A DNA stretch of 64,000 nucleotides, taken from positions 1 to 64,000 of the forward strand of contig JABAZA010000018.1 in assembly GCA_018608725.1 (NCBI GenBank), read 5' to 3'. Of this stretch, positions 24,692 through 33,136 are shown piece after piece (the stretch's first letter is position 1; the number at the start of each line of letters is the position of its first letter). The notes under the pieces are model-generated. The model was given only the letters and a program-made list of their open reading frames with translations, searched no databases and was not told the origin of the DNA. A program made the translations under genes and the position numbers. This DNA is from Flavobacteriaceae bacterium. GTDB taxonomy: Bacteria > Bacteroidota > Bacteroidia > Flavobacteriales > Flavobacteriaceae.

Positions 24692-26425
24692 TTATTTTTT
24701 TATAATTAAATCTAAGCCATCTGTAATGAGCTTTGTGAATTGTTTGTTTTGTTTTAATTTGAGTAGCTCCTCATGAATCTCATTTTTTAAAGATAAATCT
24801 TTATCATAAACCAACTCGTATAATTCCAATAAAAGTAACCATTCAAAAGGGTAATTTGATTTAACTTCCTTGAATATTCTCATTAAGGAATCAATATTAG
24901 AATCACAATTCGTTCGATAATTTTTAACGGTTTCATACAACTGATGCAATTGTTGTTCTTCGGCAGAATAAATGATTTTAGCAGTTTTAGTATCCGATAT
25001 AGTATAGATGTCTTCAAACGAATTTGAATCTGCAGCTCCCGCAAATGCGGAGCAAATATGGTTTCCGATTGCCATGTCATAAACGCCCCAACTCGAATCA
25101 AATAAGAGGGTTTCAAAATGGGTTACTCTACAGTTTTTAAAGGTTATTAAAATAATTTTTCCCTGTAAATCTCTTTTACCTGTCACAATCGTTCCTTCAA
25201 CTTTTACACCTCCCTCAAAAATAAGGCAGGTATTTTTTCCTTCGATAATACCATAGACTTCTAGGTCTTTGGGTGACATATCTTCGATAGCAATATTAAT
25301 TCCTTCTAATTTTCCAATGGGACTTCCAAAACCACTAGGGTGGTGTTCGGTGCCGTGTCCTATCAATTCGGTTCCTTTGACAGAAAGGGCGGTTGGGCTA
25401 TTGGTTTGAAAGTAAATAGGTCTATTATTGGCATCTAGAACATTGTTAAATATTCCTGAAACTTGAATTCCTGTACTCAATTCGATTGTTCCTAGTTTTT
25501 TAGAAACAATGAGTTTTTTTAATCCCTCTAAACCACCTGTTCGTATTGCCATTGTATTTGCGAATTTTTCTAAAACAAAGCTAAGACTTGCAAAGTTAGG
25601 AATTACAAATAATTGGGGTTGTGTGTTAGTGATATCAAAATTGACATCCGCCGCTTCAATAGAATACGGTATTTTTTTAACCTCATTTTTTAAACATAAC
25701 TGACTTTCTTCAATGGAAGATAACAGCCCTGCACCATATAGTTTTGGATTTTCGAGTGTTCCAATAAGTCCATATTCAACGGTCCACCAATGGAGGTTTC
25801 TAATTTTAGCCATTTCAGAAAGTTCACCCATATTTTCTTGAAGCGTATTTACAGCTTTGGTAGCTTCTAAAATTTCTGTTTTTGTAGAATTTGGATTTTC
25901 TTTTAAAATAGATAAAAGCCGAATGGCCTCGTACATTTCATCGTCTTTGGGTGATGAAATGGCTTTAGATCCAATTTCTCCTAACCGTCTTAGGTATTCC
26001 GAGTATTCTGGATTTGCAATAATGGGTGCATGTCCTGCTGCTTCGTGAATAATGTCGGGAGCGGGTGTATAATTTATGTGCTCAATAGTTCTAATTTCCG
26101 ATGAAATGACAAGCACATTATAGGCTTGAAATTCCATAAAGGCATTCGGTGGAATAAATCCATCAACTGCAACTGCTGCCCATCCAATTTCCTTTAGAAT
26201 ACGATTCATGCCTTCCATTCTAGGAATCATTTCTTGGTCAATCCCTGTTTTTTTTAGACCTTTTATGTAGCTTTTATGTGCTATTTGTTTTAAGGCATTG
26301 ATATTTAATCGCATCACATACCGCCATACCGCTTGATTTTGGGCGGTATAATCATCATAAGGTTGTTGTACTATAAACTTATGAAGGTGAGTGGGTAACT
26401 TTTTTGTAACGCTGTTAAACTGCAT
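24692..26425 (-). CDS. Aromatic amino acid (phenylalanine 4-) hydroxylase with long C-terminal extension
   Basis: A 577-residue pterin-dependent hydroxylase. The iron site is clear: PDIIHEAAGH at 123-132 gives His127 and His132, with Glu217 in WWTVEYG. Typical bacterial PhhA enzymes have about 260-300 residues and end soon after the catalytic domain. Here about 270-300 more residues follow, including IELSTGIQVSGIFN, FEGGVKVEGTIVTGKRDLQGK and a helical tail; they resemble no ACT domain I recognise. It converts Phe to Tyr with O2 and tetrahydropterin, feeding hppD upstream in the operon. No pterin-4a-carbinolamine dehydratase gene lies nearby. It sits 35 bp after hppD. Confidence 0.92.
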   Translation of the reverse strand: MQFNSVTKKLPTHLHKFIVQQPYDDYTAQNQAVWRYVMRLNINALKQIAHKSYIKGLKKTGIDQEMIPRMEGMNRILKEIGWAAVAVDGFIPPNAFMEFQAYNVLVISSEIRTIEHINYTPAPDIIHEAAGHAPIIANPEYSEYLRRLGEIGSKAISSPKDDEMYEAIRLLSILKENPNSTKTEILEATKAVNTLQENMGELSEMAKIRNLHWWTVEYGLIGTLENPKLYGAGLLSSIEESQLCLKNEVKKIPYSIEAADVNFDITNTQPQLFVIPNFASLSFVLEKFANTMAIRTGGLEGLKKLIVSKKLGTIELSTGIQVSGIFNNVLDANNRPIYFQTNSPTALSVKGTELIGHGTEHHPSGFGSPIGKLEGINIAIEDMSPKDLEVYGIIEGKNTCLIFEGGVKVEGTIVTGKRDLQGKIILITFKNCRVTHFETLLFDSSWGVYDMAIGNHICSAFAGAADSNSFEDIYTISDTKTAKIIYSAEEQQLHQLYETVKNYRTNCDSNIDSLMRIFKEVKSNYPFEWLLLLELYELVYDKDLSLKNEIHEELLKLKQNKQFTKLITDGLDLIIKK

Positions 26426-26460
26426 TGTATATTCTTAAAAGCTTGTATTTAAACATCCGA

Positions 26461-27618
26461 TTATAGGGTTCCTCTGTTTTTTTGTTCTCTTTCGATAGCT
26501 TCAAACAGTGCTTTGAAATTTCCTGCACCAAACCCTCTAGCTCCCATTCTTTGGATAATTTCAAAAAATAGGGTGGGTCTGTCTTCTACAGGTTTGGTGA
26601 ATATTTGTAATAAATAGCCTTCTTCATCTGCGTCAATCATAATTCCAAGCGATTTTAATTTTTCAATATCTTCTGCCAATTCATGGTTGTGGTCAGAAAG
26701 TCTTTTTGGAACAGATTTGTAATATTCGTCTGGGGGTGTACTTAAAAACTCAACGCCTTTAGCTCTCATTTTTGCAACAGTATCAATTATATTGTTTGTT
26801 GCAACAGCAATATGCTGAACTCCTGGTCCATTGTAAAAGTCGATATATTCCTCAATTTGAGACTTCTTTTTTCCTTCTGCAGGTTCGTTAATTGGAAATT
26901 TAATTCTTCCATTTCCGTTGCTCATAACTTTACTCATTAATGCAGAGTATTCTGTTGTAATTTGCTTGTCATCAAAAGACAAGAAATTTACAAAGCCCAT
27001 AACATCTTCGTAATATTTAACCCAGACATCCATTTCATTCCAACCCACATTACCGACCATATGATCTACAAATTTAAGACCCATTGGTTCCGGGTTGTAT
27101 GCTGACTCCCATGCTTCGTAACCTGGTAAAAACACCCCTGTATAGTTTTTTCGTTCTACAAAAATGTGAACGGTTTCACCATAGGTGTAAATCCCAGCTC
27201 TAACAACTTCACCATATTGGTCTTTTTCAATCCTTGGCTCCATATAAGATTTTGCACCTCTTTTAGTTGTTTCTTCCCACGATTTTTTAGCATCATCAAC
27301 CCACAAAGCCACCACTTTTACACCATCACCATGCATAGATAAATGGTCATTCATCCATGAATCTTTGTGAAGTGGGGTGGTTAATACCAATTTTATTTTA
27401 TCTTGTTTTATAACATAGGATGCGTATTCGGTGCACCCGGTTTCTAATCCTTTATAGGCATGCGATTGAAATCCAAAAGCAGTTTTGTAAAAATGGGCAG
27501 CTTGTTTTGCATTCCCTACAATAAATTCGATATAATCAGTACCTAATAACGGAAGAAAATCTTGAGCTTCATCAAATATTTTTTCCAATCCGTATTCTAC
27601 GTTAACTATATTACTCAT
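26461..27618 (-). CDS. hppD: 4-hydroxyphenylpyruvate dioxygenase
   Basis: A 385-residue Fe(II) dioxygenase of the vicinal oxygen chelate fold with two tandem domains (about 20-155 and 180-365). The iron ligands are visible in the second: His186 (FVDHMVG), His269 (GVQHIAV) and Glu353 (FFEIIQR). The C-terminal GARGFGAGNFKALFEAIE segment that closes the active site is conserved. It converts 4-hydroxyphenylpyruvate to homogentisate with decarboxylation and side-chain migration. It lies 14 bp after hmgA in the catabolic operon. The tyrosine aminotransferase that supplies its substrate is not in the window. Confidence 0.97.
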   Translation of the reverse strand: MSNIVNVEYGLEKIFDEAQDFLPLLGTDYIEFIVGNAKQAAHFYKTAFGFQSHAYKGLETGCTEYASYVIKQDKIKLVLTTPLHKDSWMNDHLSMHGDGVKVVALWVDDAKKSWEETTKRGAKSYMEPRIEKDQYGEVVRAGIYTYGETVHIFVERKNYTGVFLPGYEAWESAYNPEPMGLKFVDHMVGNVGWNEMDVWVKYYEDVMGFVNFLSFDDKQITTEYSALMSKVMSNGNGRIKFPINEPAEGKKKSQIEEYIDFYNGPGVQHIAVATNNIIDTVAKMRAKGVEFLSTPPDEYYKSVPKRLSDHNHELAEDIEKLKSLGIMIDADEEGYLLQIFTKPVEDRPTLFFEIIQRMGARGFGAGNFKALFEAIEREQKNRGTL

Positions 27619-27632
27619 AACAGTTTTAAGTT

Positions 27633-28793
27633 TTATTTATTAATCCAAGATTTATAATAATCGTCCACTTGTAATTTTATGGCGTTTTCTGTTACCATTA
27701 ATGGACTAAAGGTATCCACCATCACGGCGAGTTCAAAGGTTTCTTTTTTACCGATGCTTTTTTCCATTGTTCCTGGGTGTGGTCCGTGTGGAATTCCAGC
27801 AGGGTGTAAGGAAATACTGCCCTTATTAATATCATTTCTACTCATAAAGTCGCCATCGACATAATAAAGAACTTCATCAGAATCAATGTTAGAATGGTTG
27901 TAGGGTGCTGGTACTGAATTTGGGTGGTAATCATACAACCGAGGTACAAACGAACAGATGACAAAGTTGTTTGTTTCAAATGTTTGATGAATTGGTGGGG
28001 GTTGATGAATCATCCCTGTAATGGGTTCAAAATCGTGAATAGAAAATTTATAAGGGAAGTTATACCCGTCCCATCCAACCACACTAAATGGATGTGAAGC
28101 ATACACATATTCGTGTATAGTATCTTGTTTTTTTACTTTGATTATAAAATCACCTGTTTCATTAAATGTTTCAAGTTCGGTAGGTGGATGGAGATCGCGT
28201 TCGCAATAGGGTGCTCCTTCTACATGCTGACCAAACCAGTTTCGGTAGCGTTTTGGGGTGTAAACAGGACTTTTTGACTCTACGATGAATAAACGATTGT
28301 TTGCATCCTTAAATTCAATTTGATAGATGATCCCCCTAGGAATCACAAGATAATCTCCATATTTGAATTCGATATTCCCTAGATTTGTTCTCAGCTTCCC
28401 TGAACCTTCATGGACAAATAGGACTTCATCGGAATCGGTGTTTTTATAAAAATAAGTCGTCAATGATTCTTTGGGAGCCGCCAAACTAATCTGACAATCG
28501 TTATTCATTAAAACACAAGTCCTACTTTCTAAATAATCATTTGTAGGAGCCACATTGAAGCCTTCTAGTTTCAAGGATTTCATGTTTTTAGATACTGCAA
28601 TTTTTGGAGCCACATCATAAGATTTTAAAATTTCCTTGACTTGAGTCGGACGTTGTGTATGATACATCAATGTTGACATCCCATCAAATCCAATGGTGCC
28701 AAACAATTCTTCGTAATAGAAGTTGTTGTTTGCGTCTTTAAAAACCGTGTGTCTCTTTTGGGGGATTTTTCCTAGCGTATGATATCTTGGCAT
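27633..28793 (-). CDS. hmgA: Homogentisate 1,2-dioxygenase
   Basis: A 386-residue cupin dioxygenase, shorter than the 430-445 residues of Pseudomonas or human HGD, with a compact N-terminal domain. Iron-binding features include SDEVLYYVDGDF and SLHPAGIPHGPHPG near the C-terminus; the earlier DEVLFVHEGSG and GDYLVIPRGIIYQ form the N-terminal cupin. It cleaves the homogentisate ring to maleylacetoacetate. It is the first gene of the five-gene operon and is divergent from an Lrp/AsnC regulator. Its -7 box overlaps an inverted repeat that is a good operator candidate. Confidence 0.94.
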   Translation of the reverse strand: MPRYHTLGKIPQKRHTVFKDANNNFYYEELFGTIGFDGMSTLMYHTQRPTQVKEILKSYDVAPKIAVSKNMKSLKLEGFNVAPTNDYLESRTCVLMNNDCQISLAAPKESLTTYFYKNTDSDEVLFVHEGSGKLRTNLGNIEFKYGDYLVIPRGIIYQIEFKDANNRLFIVESKSPVYTPKRYRNWFGQHVEGAPYCERDLHPPTELETFNETGDFIIKVKKQDTIHEYVYASHPFSVVGWDGYNFPYKFSIHDFEPITGMIHQPPPIHQTFETNNFVICSFVPRLYDYHPNSVPAPYNHSNIDSDEVLYYVDGDFMSRNDINKGSISLHPAGIPHGPHPGTMEKSIGKKETFELAVMVDTFSPLMVTENAIKLQVDDYYKSWINK

Positions 28794-28820
28794 ATTATGT
28801 AATTTAATAGTTAGCTATAA

Positions 28821-28874
28821 TACTGTTAAGAACAAATCTAAATATAATATGATTTAATTGTTCTTTTAACAGTA
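28821..28874. promoter_or_regulatory. Imperfect inverted repeat, candidate Lrp/AsnC operator of the hmgA operon
   Basis: Arm TACTGTTAAGAACAA (28821-28835) is the reverse complement of TTGTTCTT/AACAGTA, found at 28858-28874 with two extra T bases in its middle. Each arm is itself a small palindrome: TGTT-N3-AACA at 28824-28834 and TGTT-N5-AACA at 28859-28872. The first arm overlaps the hmgA -7 box (reverse strand TAGATTTG, 28833-28840). Position and symmetry suggest control by the adjacent Lrp-type protein; binding is inferred. Confidence 0.65.
28833..28840 (-). promoter_or_regulatory. Candidate -7 box of the hmgA operon
   Basis: The reverse strand reads TAGATTTG, matching TAnnTTTG, 39 bases upstream of the hmgA ATG at 28793. 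It overlaps one arm of the inverted repeat, so an occupied operator would block RNA polymerase. Confidence 0.5.
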
Positions 28875-28914
28875 AAACAGTTTCTAAATAAGAATATTTA
28901 TATGTATTTTTGAA

Positions 28915-28922
28915 TTAATAAA
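28915..28922 (+). promoter_or_regulatory. Candidate -7 box of the Lrp/AsnC gene at 28978
   Basis: TATTTTTG matches TAnnTTTG exactly, 55 bases upstream of the ATG. It lies 40 bp beyond the distal arm of the inverted repeat shared with hmgA. Confidence 0.4.
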
Positions 28923-28977
28923 GTATTTTATTCTTTTAAAGGATAATTTTAAAATCATTACGATAAATTTTTTCTAG

Positions 28978-29454
28978 ATGCTTGATAAACTCAACAAAAC
29001 CGATATTGAAATATTAAGACTGTTACAGCAAAATAGTAACCGCACCATAAAAAACATTGCTGACCTTTTAGGGATGACCACCACACCTGTATTCGATCGC
29101 ATTAAAAAACTGGAAAAGAAAGGTTATATCAGTAAATATGCTGCAATTTTGAATTCTAAAAAATTGGGTCTAAAATTGACTGTTTTTGCTGGAATTGCCC
29201 TTAAAAACCACACACGGAGTTATTTAGAAAAATTTGTAAAAACCATCAATGGATTTCCTGAAGTGGTTGAGTGTCACCGAGTGTCGGGTAATTTTGATTA
29301 TTTATTAAAATTGGTGTTGGTGGATATCGAAGACTACGAACAATTTATTTTAACAAAACTCGCACTTATAACAGATTTAAGCAACGTACAAAGTTATGTA
29401 GCACTGTCTGAAAGCAAATCCACTAATGAGGTGAATTTAGATCATTTGGTATAA
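28978..29454 (+). CDS. Lrp/AsnC family transcriptional regulator (probable regulator of Phe/Tyr catabolism)
   Basis: A 158-residue regulator with an N-terminal winged helix-turn-helix (about 1-60: DIEILRLLQQNSNRTIKNIA, then TTTPVFDRIKKLEKKGYISKY) and a C-terminal RAM effector-binding domain (about 65-150, PEVVECHRVSGNFDYLL). Family members form octamers and sense amino acids. It is transcribed away from the hmgA-hppD-hydroxylase-fahA operon, and local Lrp genes commonly control the adjacent amino acid pathway. Sensing of Phe, Tyr or a pathway intermediate is therefore likely but inferred. Its stop lies 2 bp from that of the convergent secreted-protein gene. Confidence 0.92.
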   Translation: MLDKLNKTDIEILRLLQQNSNRTIKNIADLLGMTTTPVFDRIKKLEKKGYISKYAAILNSKKLGLKLTVFAGIALKNHTRSYLEKFVKTINGFPEVVECHRVSGNFDYLLKLVLVDIEDYEQFILTKLALITDLSNVQSYVALSESKSTNEVNLDHLV

Positions 29455-29456
29455 AC

Positions 29457-30131
29457 TCAAAAACGCTCTCTTAACACAATCAAACTGGCTTTATGACCTG
29501 TGGTTAACAACCATTCTCCAGAACCGATTAGGTTGTCACTTTCATTATAAACCTTTAATTGAGCGGTATTGGGACTGGAACTTCCCTCGTTAAGGGCTAT
29601 AAACTGAATGGTATTTAAACCCTCTTTCAACTCGATATCAATAATATAGGCTGAGTTTCTGAGCGTAATATTCGGGTGAATAATTGCTTTATTAAGCATT
29701 AATTTAATGCGATCTCCGTCTTCATACTCATGATCTCTACATAAAATACGAATGTATTTAGATTTGGTTTTAATATCGCCTAAATAATAATCACGATCAT
29801 ACTTAGATGTGTTTTTCTGATTTTCATTAAACTGTTGTTTAATTTCCCATGTAGGATCTACCACATCGCGCGTTTTAGTAATGCCATATTTTTTCTTTGC
29901 AAATCCATCAATCGGCTTGATGCCCATAGTGATCTCAAATCCTTTATCTGTTAACCCTTTAATAGGAGAGAGGGTCAATGGAAATTGATCAGACAACGCA
30001 TTTCGTTCTAAAGCGAGTGCTTTCATTCGAAATGTTTCTTGATTAGAATCCAACTGGGCATACCCCGCATAGTGCATCCCAATTAATAATAGTAACAGCA
30101 TCAAACTCCGATTCATAAAACGTATTGGCAT
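29457..30131 (-). CDS. Secreted protein of unknown function
   Basis: A 224-residue exported protein. The signal peptide (about 1-25, LMLLLLLIGMHYAGYAQ) ends at a probable AYA-Q cleavage site. The mature part has two regions. Residues 26-110 contain the unusual segment MGIKPIDGFAKKKYGI. The C-terminal part (about 115-220) is a predicted beta-sandwich with YIRILCRDHEYEDGDRIKLM and GLNTIQFIALNEGSSSPNTA; similar C-terminal modules occur in other secreted flavobacterial proteins I cannot name. No catalytic motif or type IX sorting domain is visible. It is a single gene, divergent from the D-2-hydroxyacid dehydrogenase gene and convergent with the Lrp gene. Confidence 0.7.
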   Translation of the reverse strand: MPIRFMNRSLMLLLLLIGMHYAGYAQLDSNQETFRMKALALERNALSDQFPLTLSPIKGLTDKGFEITMGIKPIDGFAKKKYGITKTRDVVDPTWEIKQQFNENQKNTSKYDRDYYLGDIKTKSKYIRILCRDHEYEDGDRIKLMLNKAIIHPNITLRNSAYIIDIELKEGLNTIQFIALNEGSSSPNTAQLKVYNESDNLIGSGEWLLTTGHKASLIVLRERF

Positions 30132-30233
30132 TTCTTCGATTGTAAAGATATTGATTTGATTGGAAACTTTTCCTAGATGTATAAAATATAAAATTCTATT
30201 TTCATACCTTTAAACTTTCAATATTTTTTTTTA

Positions 30234-33131
30234 TTGCAAACACAACTCACATCTTTAAAACAGCAACTTTCTGGAGAACTTTACGACAGTACTCTTGTAA
30301 AATCCTTGTACGCTACGGATGCCTCTGTTTACAGAGAACTGCCTTATGCAGTGGCACTTCCTAAAACCACAGCAGATATTAAATGCCTGATTGAATTTGC
30401 ACAATCAAATGCATTGTCCATTATTCCTCGTGCTGCAGGAACGTCTTTAGCAGGTCAATGTGTGGGCGATGGAATTGTGGTAGATGTCTCTAAATATATG
30501 AACGCGATTTTGGAAATTAACACACAAGAGCAATGGGTTCGTGTACAACCTGGTGTAGTTCGCGATCATTTGAATACATTTCTAAAACCCTACGGGTTCT
30601 TTTTTGGTCCCAATACATCAACAGCCAACCGCTGTACGATGGGAGGAATGGTCGGAAATAACTCTTGCGGTTCAACCTCTATTGAATATGGATCGACACG
30701 TGATCATACCCTTGCAATTAAAGCCATTTTAAGTGATGGAAGTGCGGTTGAATTTACGACCCTAACCAGAGATGAATTCAATTCAAAAACAAAAGGAACT
30801 TCCTTAGAATCTAACTTATATAAACAGATTTATGCGGAGCTTGCTAATCCGATTATTCGAGAACAAATTATAGAAGGGTATCCAAAAGCATCCATTAGCC
30901 GACGGAATACAGGTTATGCTGTCGATACATTGATGCATTCAAATGTTTTTGAGGATACTCAAGAAATGTTTAATTTCTCAAAATTACTCTGTGGATCAGA
31001 AGGTACTTTGGCATTCACTACGGAACTAAAACTCCAAATTGTGCCTTTACCAAAACCGTTTCAGATAGTTTTAAACGCGCATTTCAATTCCATAACTGAA
31101 AGTCTTCAAGCCACATTAGTCGCCATGAAACTGGCGCCATCTGCATGTGAATTAATGGATAAAACAATTTTAGATTGTACCAAAGATAATATCACGCAAC
31201 AAAAAAATCGATTTTTTGTGGAAGGCGATCCAGAGGCGATCCTTATGGTTGAGTTTAGAGGAGCTACTATAGAAGAAGCCAGACAACAGGCTAAAATGTT
31301 AGAAACACAACTTAAAGCGTCTCAATTGGGTTATGCATACACTCTAGTGGAAGGCGATGATTGCAATAAAGTTTGGGACTTAAGAAAGGCAGGTTTAGGA
31401 CTGTTGGCAAATATTCCAGGAGCTGCAAAAGCCGTTGCCTGTATTGAAGACACCGCCGTTGATTTGGCAGACTTACCTCTTTATATTGAAGCATTTACGT
31501 CACTTATGAAATCCTATCATCAAAAAGCAGTGTATTACGCACATGCTGGGGCAGGGGAATTGCATCTAAGACCGATTTTAAATCTAAAATCATCTTCTGA
31601 TGTCACTTTGTTTCGATCCATAAGTGAAGCCTCTGCTAAATTGGTAAAATCGTATCAAGGAGCGCTTAGTGGCGAACATGGAGATGGCCGAGTTCGATCG
31701 GAATTTATTCCGTTGGTTTTGGGAGAAGATAATTATCAACTCTTAAAACGAATTAAATCGACTTGGGATTCTTCATCTCTTTTTAATTCAGGTAAGATTG
31801 TAGATGCGGTGCCTATGGATAAGGCCTTACGCTACGAAGCAGACCAGCCTATTTCGAAGCTTGAAACTCTCTATAATTTTGAATCTACAGGGGGTATTTT
31901 AAATACCGTTGAAAAATGTAATGGTTCTGGAGATTGTCGAAAATTAAGTTTTGCTGGAGGTACTATGTGCCCCAGTTATAGAGCGACTTTGGATGAAATA
32001 GATTCTACGCGGGGTCGTGCTAATGTATTACGTGAGTTTTTAACTCAAAATACTAAAGAAAATCCATTCGATCATCCAGAAATTAAAGAAGCTATGGATT
32101 TGTGTGTGTCTTGTAAAGCCTGTAAATCTGAATGCCCATCCAATGTGGATATGGCTAGTTTAAAAGCGGAGTTTTTGTACCAATATCAAAAAACAAATCC
32201 CATTTCACTTCGAAGCAAACTTATTGCTCACAATGCCAGAATTAATGCGGTCACCCATAAGTTTGCGGGAATTTATAATTTTATTGGAACTCGATCTTGG
32301 TTTAAATCCCTTATTGGAGTCCATTCAAAACGGTTGCTTCCAAACTTAAAGTCTAAAACGTTAAGACAGTGGTTTACGAGTATTCAACAGAAAAGTCATT
32401 CCAAAAGCATCTATTTGTTTTGTGATGAATACACCAATCATTTTGATGTGGAACTCGGTAAAAAAACAATCTTATTATTAAATAAGTTAGGATATAAGGT
32501 ATTTATGCCAGCCCATTCTGAAAGTGCACGCGCCTATATTTCAAAAGGATTTTTAGAAGAGGCAAAAACCATTGCTACAAATAATGTAAGCATTTTTAGT
32601 GCTTTGATTTCTAATGACAAACCGTTGATAGGGATTGAGCCTTCTGCTATTTTGGGGTTTAGAGATGAATACCCAAATCTTGTGGATGCGAACTTAAGAT
32701 CGACTGCAGAAAATTTAGCTGAAAATGTGTTCACGATTGAGGAGTTCTTAGCCAAGGAATTGAACGCCCATAAAATTGATATTTCAAAATTCACAACAAA
32801 ATCAGAGACTGTTTATTACCATGGGCATTGCCATCAAAAAGCATTGTCATCCAATACATATGCAGAAACGATTTTAAAAATGCCACCAAATTTTAAGGTT
32901 GAAACGATAGATTCGGGTTGTTGCGGAATGGCAGGGTCTTTTGGTTATGAAAAAGAACATTTTGATTTAAGTCAACAAATAGGAGAGGATCGTTTATTTC
33001 CATTTTTGAGGGAATTAAAAAAAGAAGTGATTGTATCCGCTTCTGGGACAAGTTGCAGACACCAAATTAGAGATGGAGTAAATAAAACTGCACTACATCC
33101 TATTGAAATTCTTTATAATGCACTAAATTAG
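30234..33131 (+). CDS. FAD-linked D-2-hydroxyacid dehydrogenase fused to Fe-S (GlcD-GlcF-like) domain
   Basis: A 965-residue fusion. Residues 1-540 are an FAD-binding (PCMH/VAO) oxidase: PRAAGTSLAGQCVG, NTSTANRCTMGGMVGNNSCG and GEHGDGRVR. A ferredoxin-like segment follows with CNGSGDCRK...CPSY and CVSCKACKSECPSNVDM (about 560-645). The C-terminal part holds one CCG-type cluster domain (YHGHCHQKAL, DSGCCGMAGSFG). This architecture is that of YdiJ/D-2-hydroxyglutarate or D-lactate dehydrogenases that pass electrons to quinone. The substrate is not fixed by the sequence. The start is TTG at 30234, the only likely initiation codon before the conserved N-terminus. A TauE/SafE permease gene follows 5 bp later. 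Confidence 0.9.
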   Translation: MQTQLTSLKQQLSGELYDSTLVKSLYATDASVYRELPYAVALPKTTADIKCLIEFAQSNALSIIPRAAGTSLAGQCVGDGIVVDVSKYMNAILEINTQEQWVRVQPGVVRDHLNTFLKPYGFFFGPNTSTANRCTMGGMVGNNSCGSTSIEYGSTRDHTLAIKAILSDGSAVEFTTLTRDEFNSKTKGTSLESNLYKQIYAELANPIIREQIIEGYPKASISRRNTGYAVDTLMHSNVFEDTQEMFNFSKLLCGSEGTLAFTTELKLQIVPLPKPFQIVLNAHFNSITESLQATLVAMKLAPSACELMDKTILDCTKDNITQQKNRFFVEGDPEAILMVEFRGATIEEARQQAKMLETQLKASQLGYAYTLVEGDDCNKVWDLRKAGLGLLANIPGAAKAVACIEDTAVDLADLPLYIEAFTSLMKSYHQKAVYYAHAGAGELHLRPILNLKSSSDVTLFRSISEASAKLVKSYQGALSGEHGDGRVRSEFIPLVLGEDNYQLLKRIKSTWDSSSLFNSGKIVDAVPMDKALRYEADQPISKLETLYNFESTGGILNTVEKCNGSGDCRKLSFAGGTMCPSYRATLDEIDSTRGRANVLREFLTQNTKENPFDHPEIKEAMDLCVSCKACKSECPSNVDMASLKAEFLYQYQKTNPISLRSKLIAHNARINAVTHKFAGIYNFIGTRSWFKSLIGVHSKRLLPNLKSKTLRQWFTSIQQKSHSKSIYLFCDEYTNHFDVELGKKTILLLNKLGYKVFMPAHSESARAYISKGFLEEAKTIATNNVSIFSALISNDKPLIGIEPSAILGFRDEYPNLVDANLRSTAENLAENVFTIEEFLAKELNAHKIDISKFTTKSETVYYHGHCHQKALSSNTYAETILKMPPNFKVETIDSGCCGMAGSFGYEKEHFDLSQQIGEDRLFPFLRELKKEVIVSASGTSCRHQIRDGVNKTALHPIEILYNALN

Positions 33132-33136
33132 CGCCA

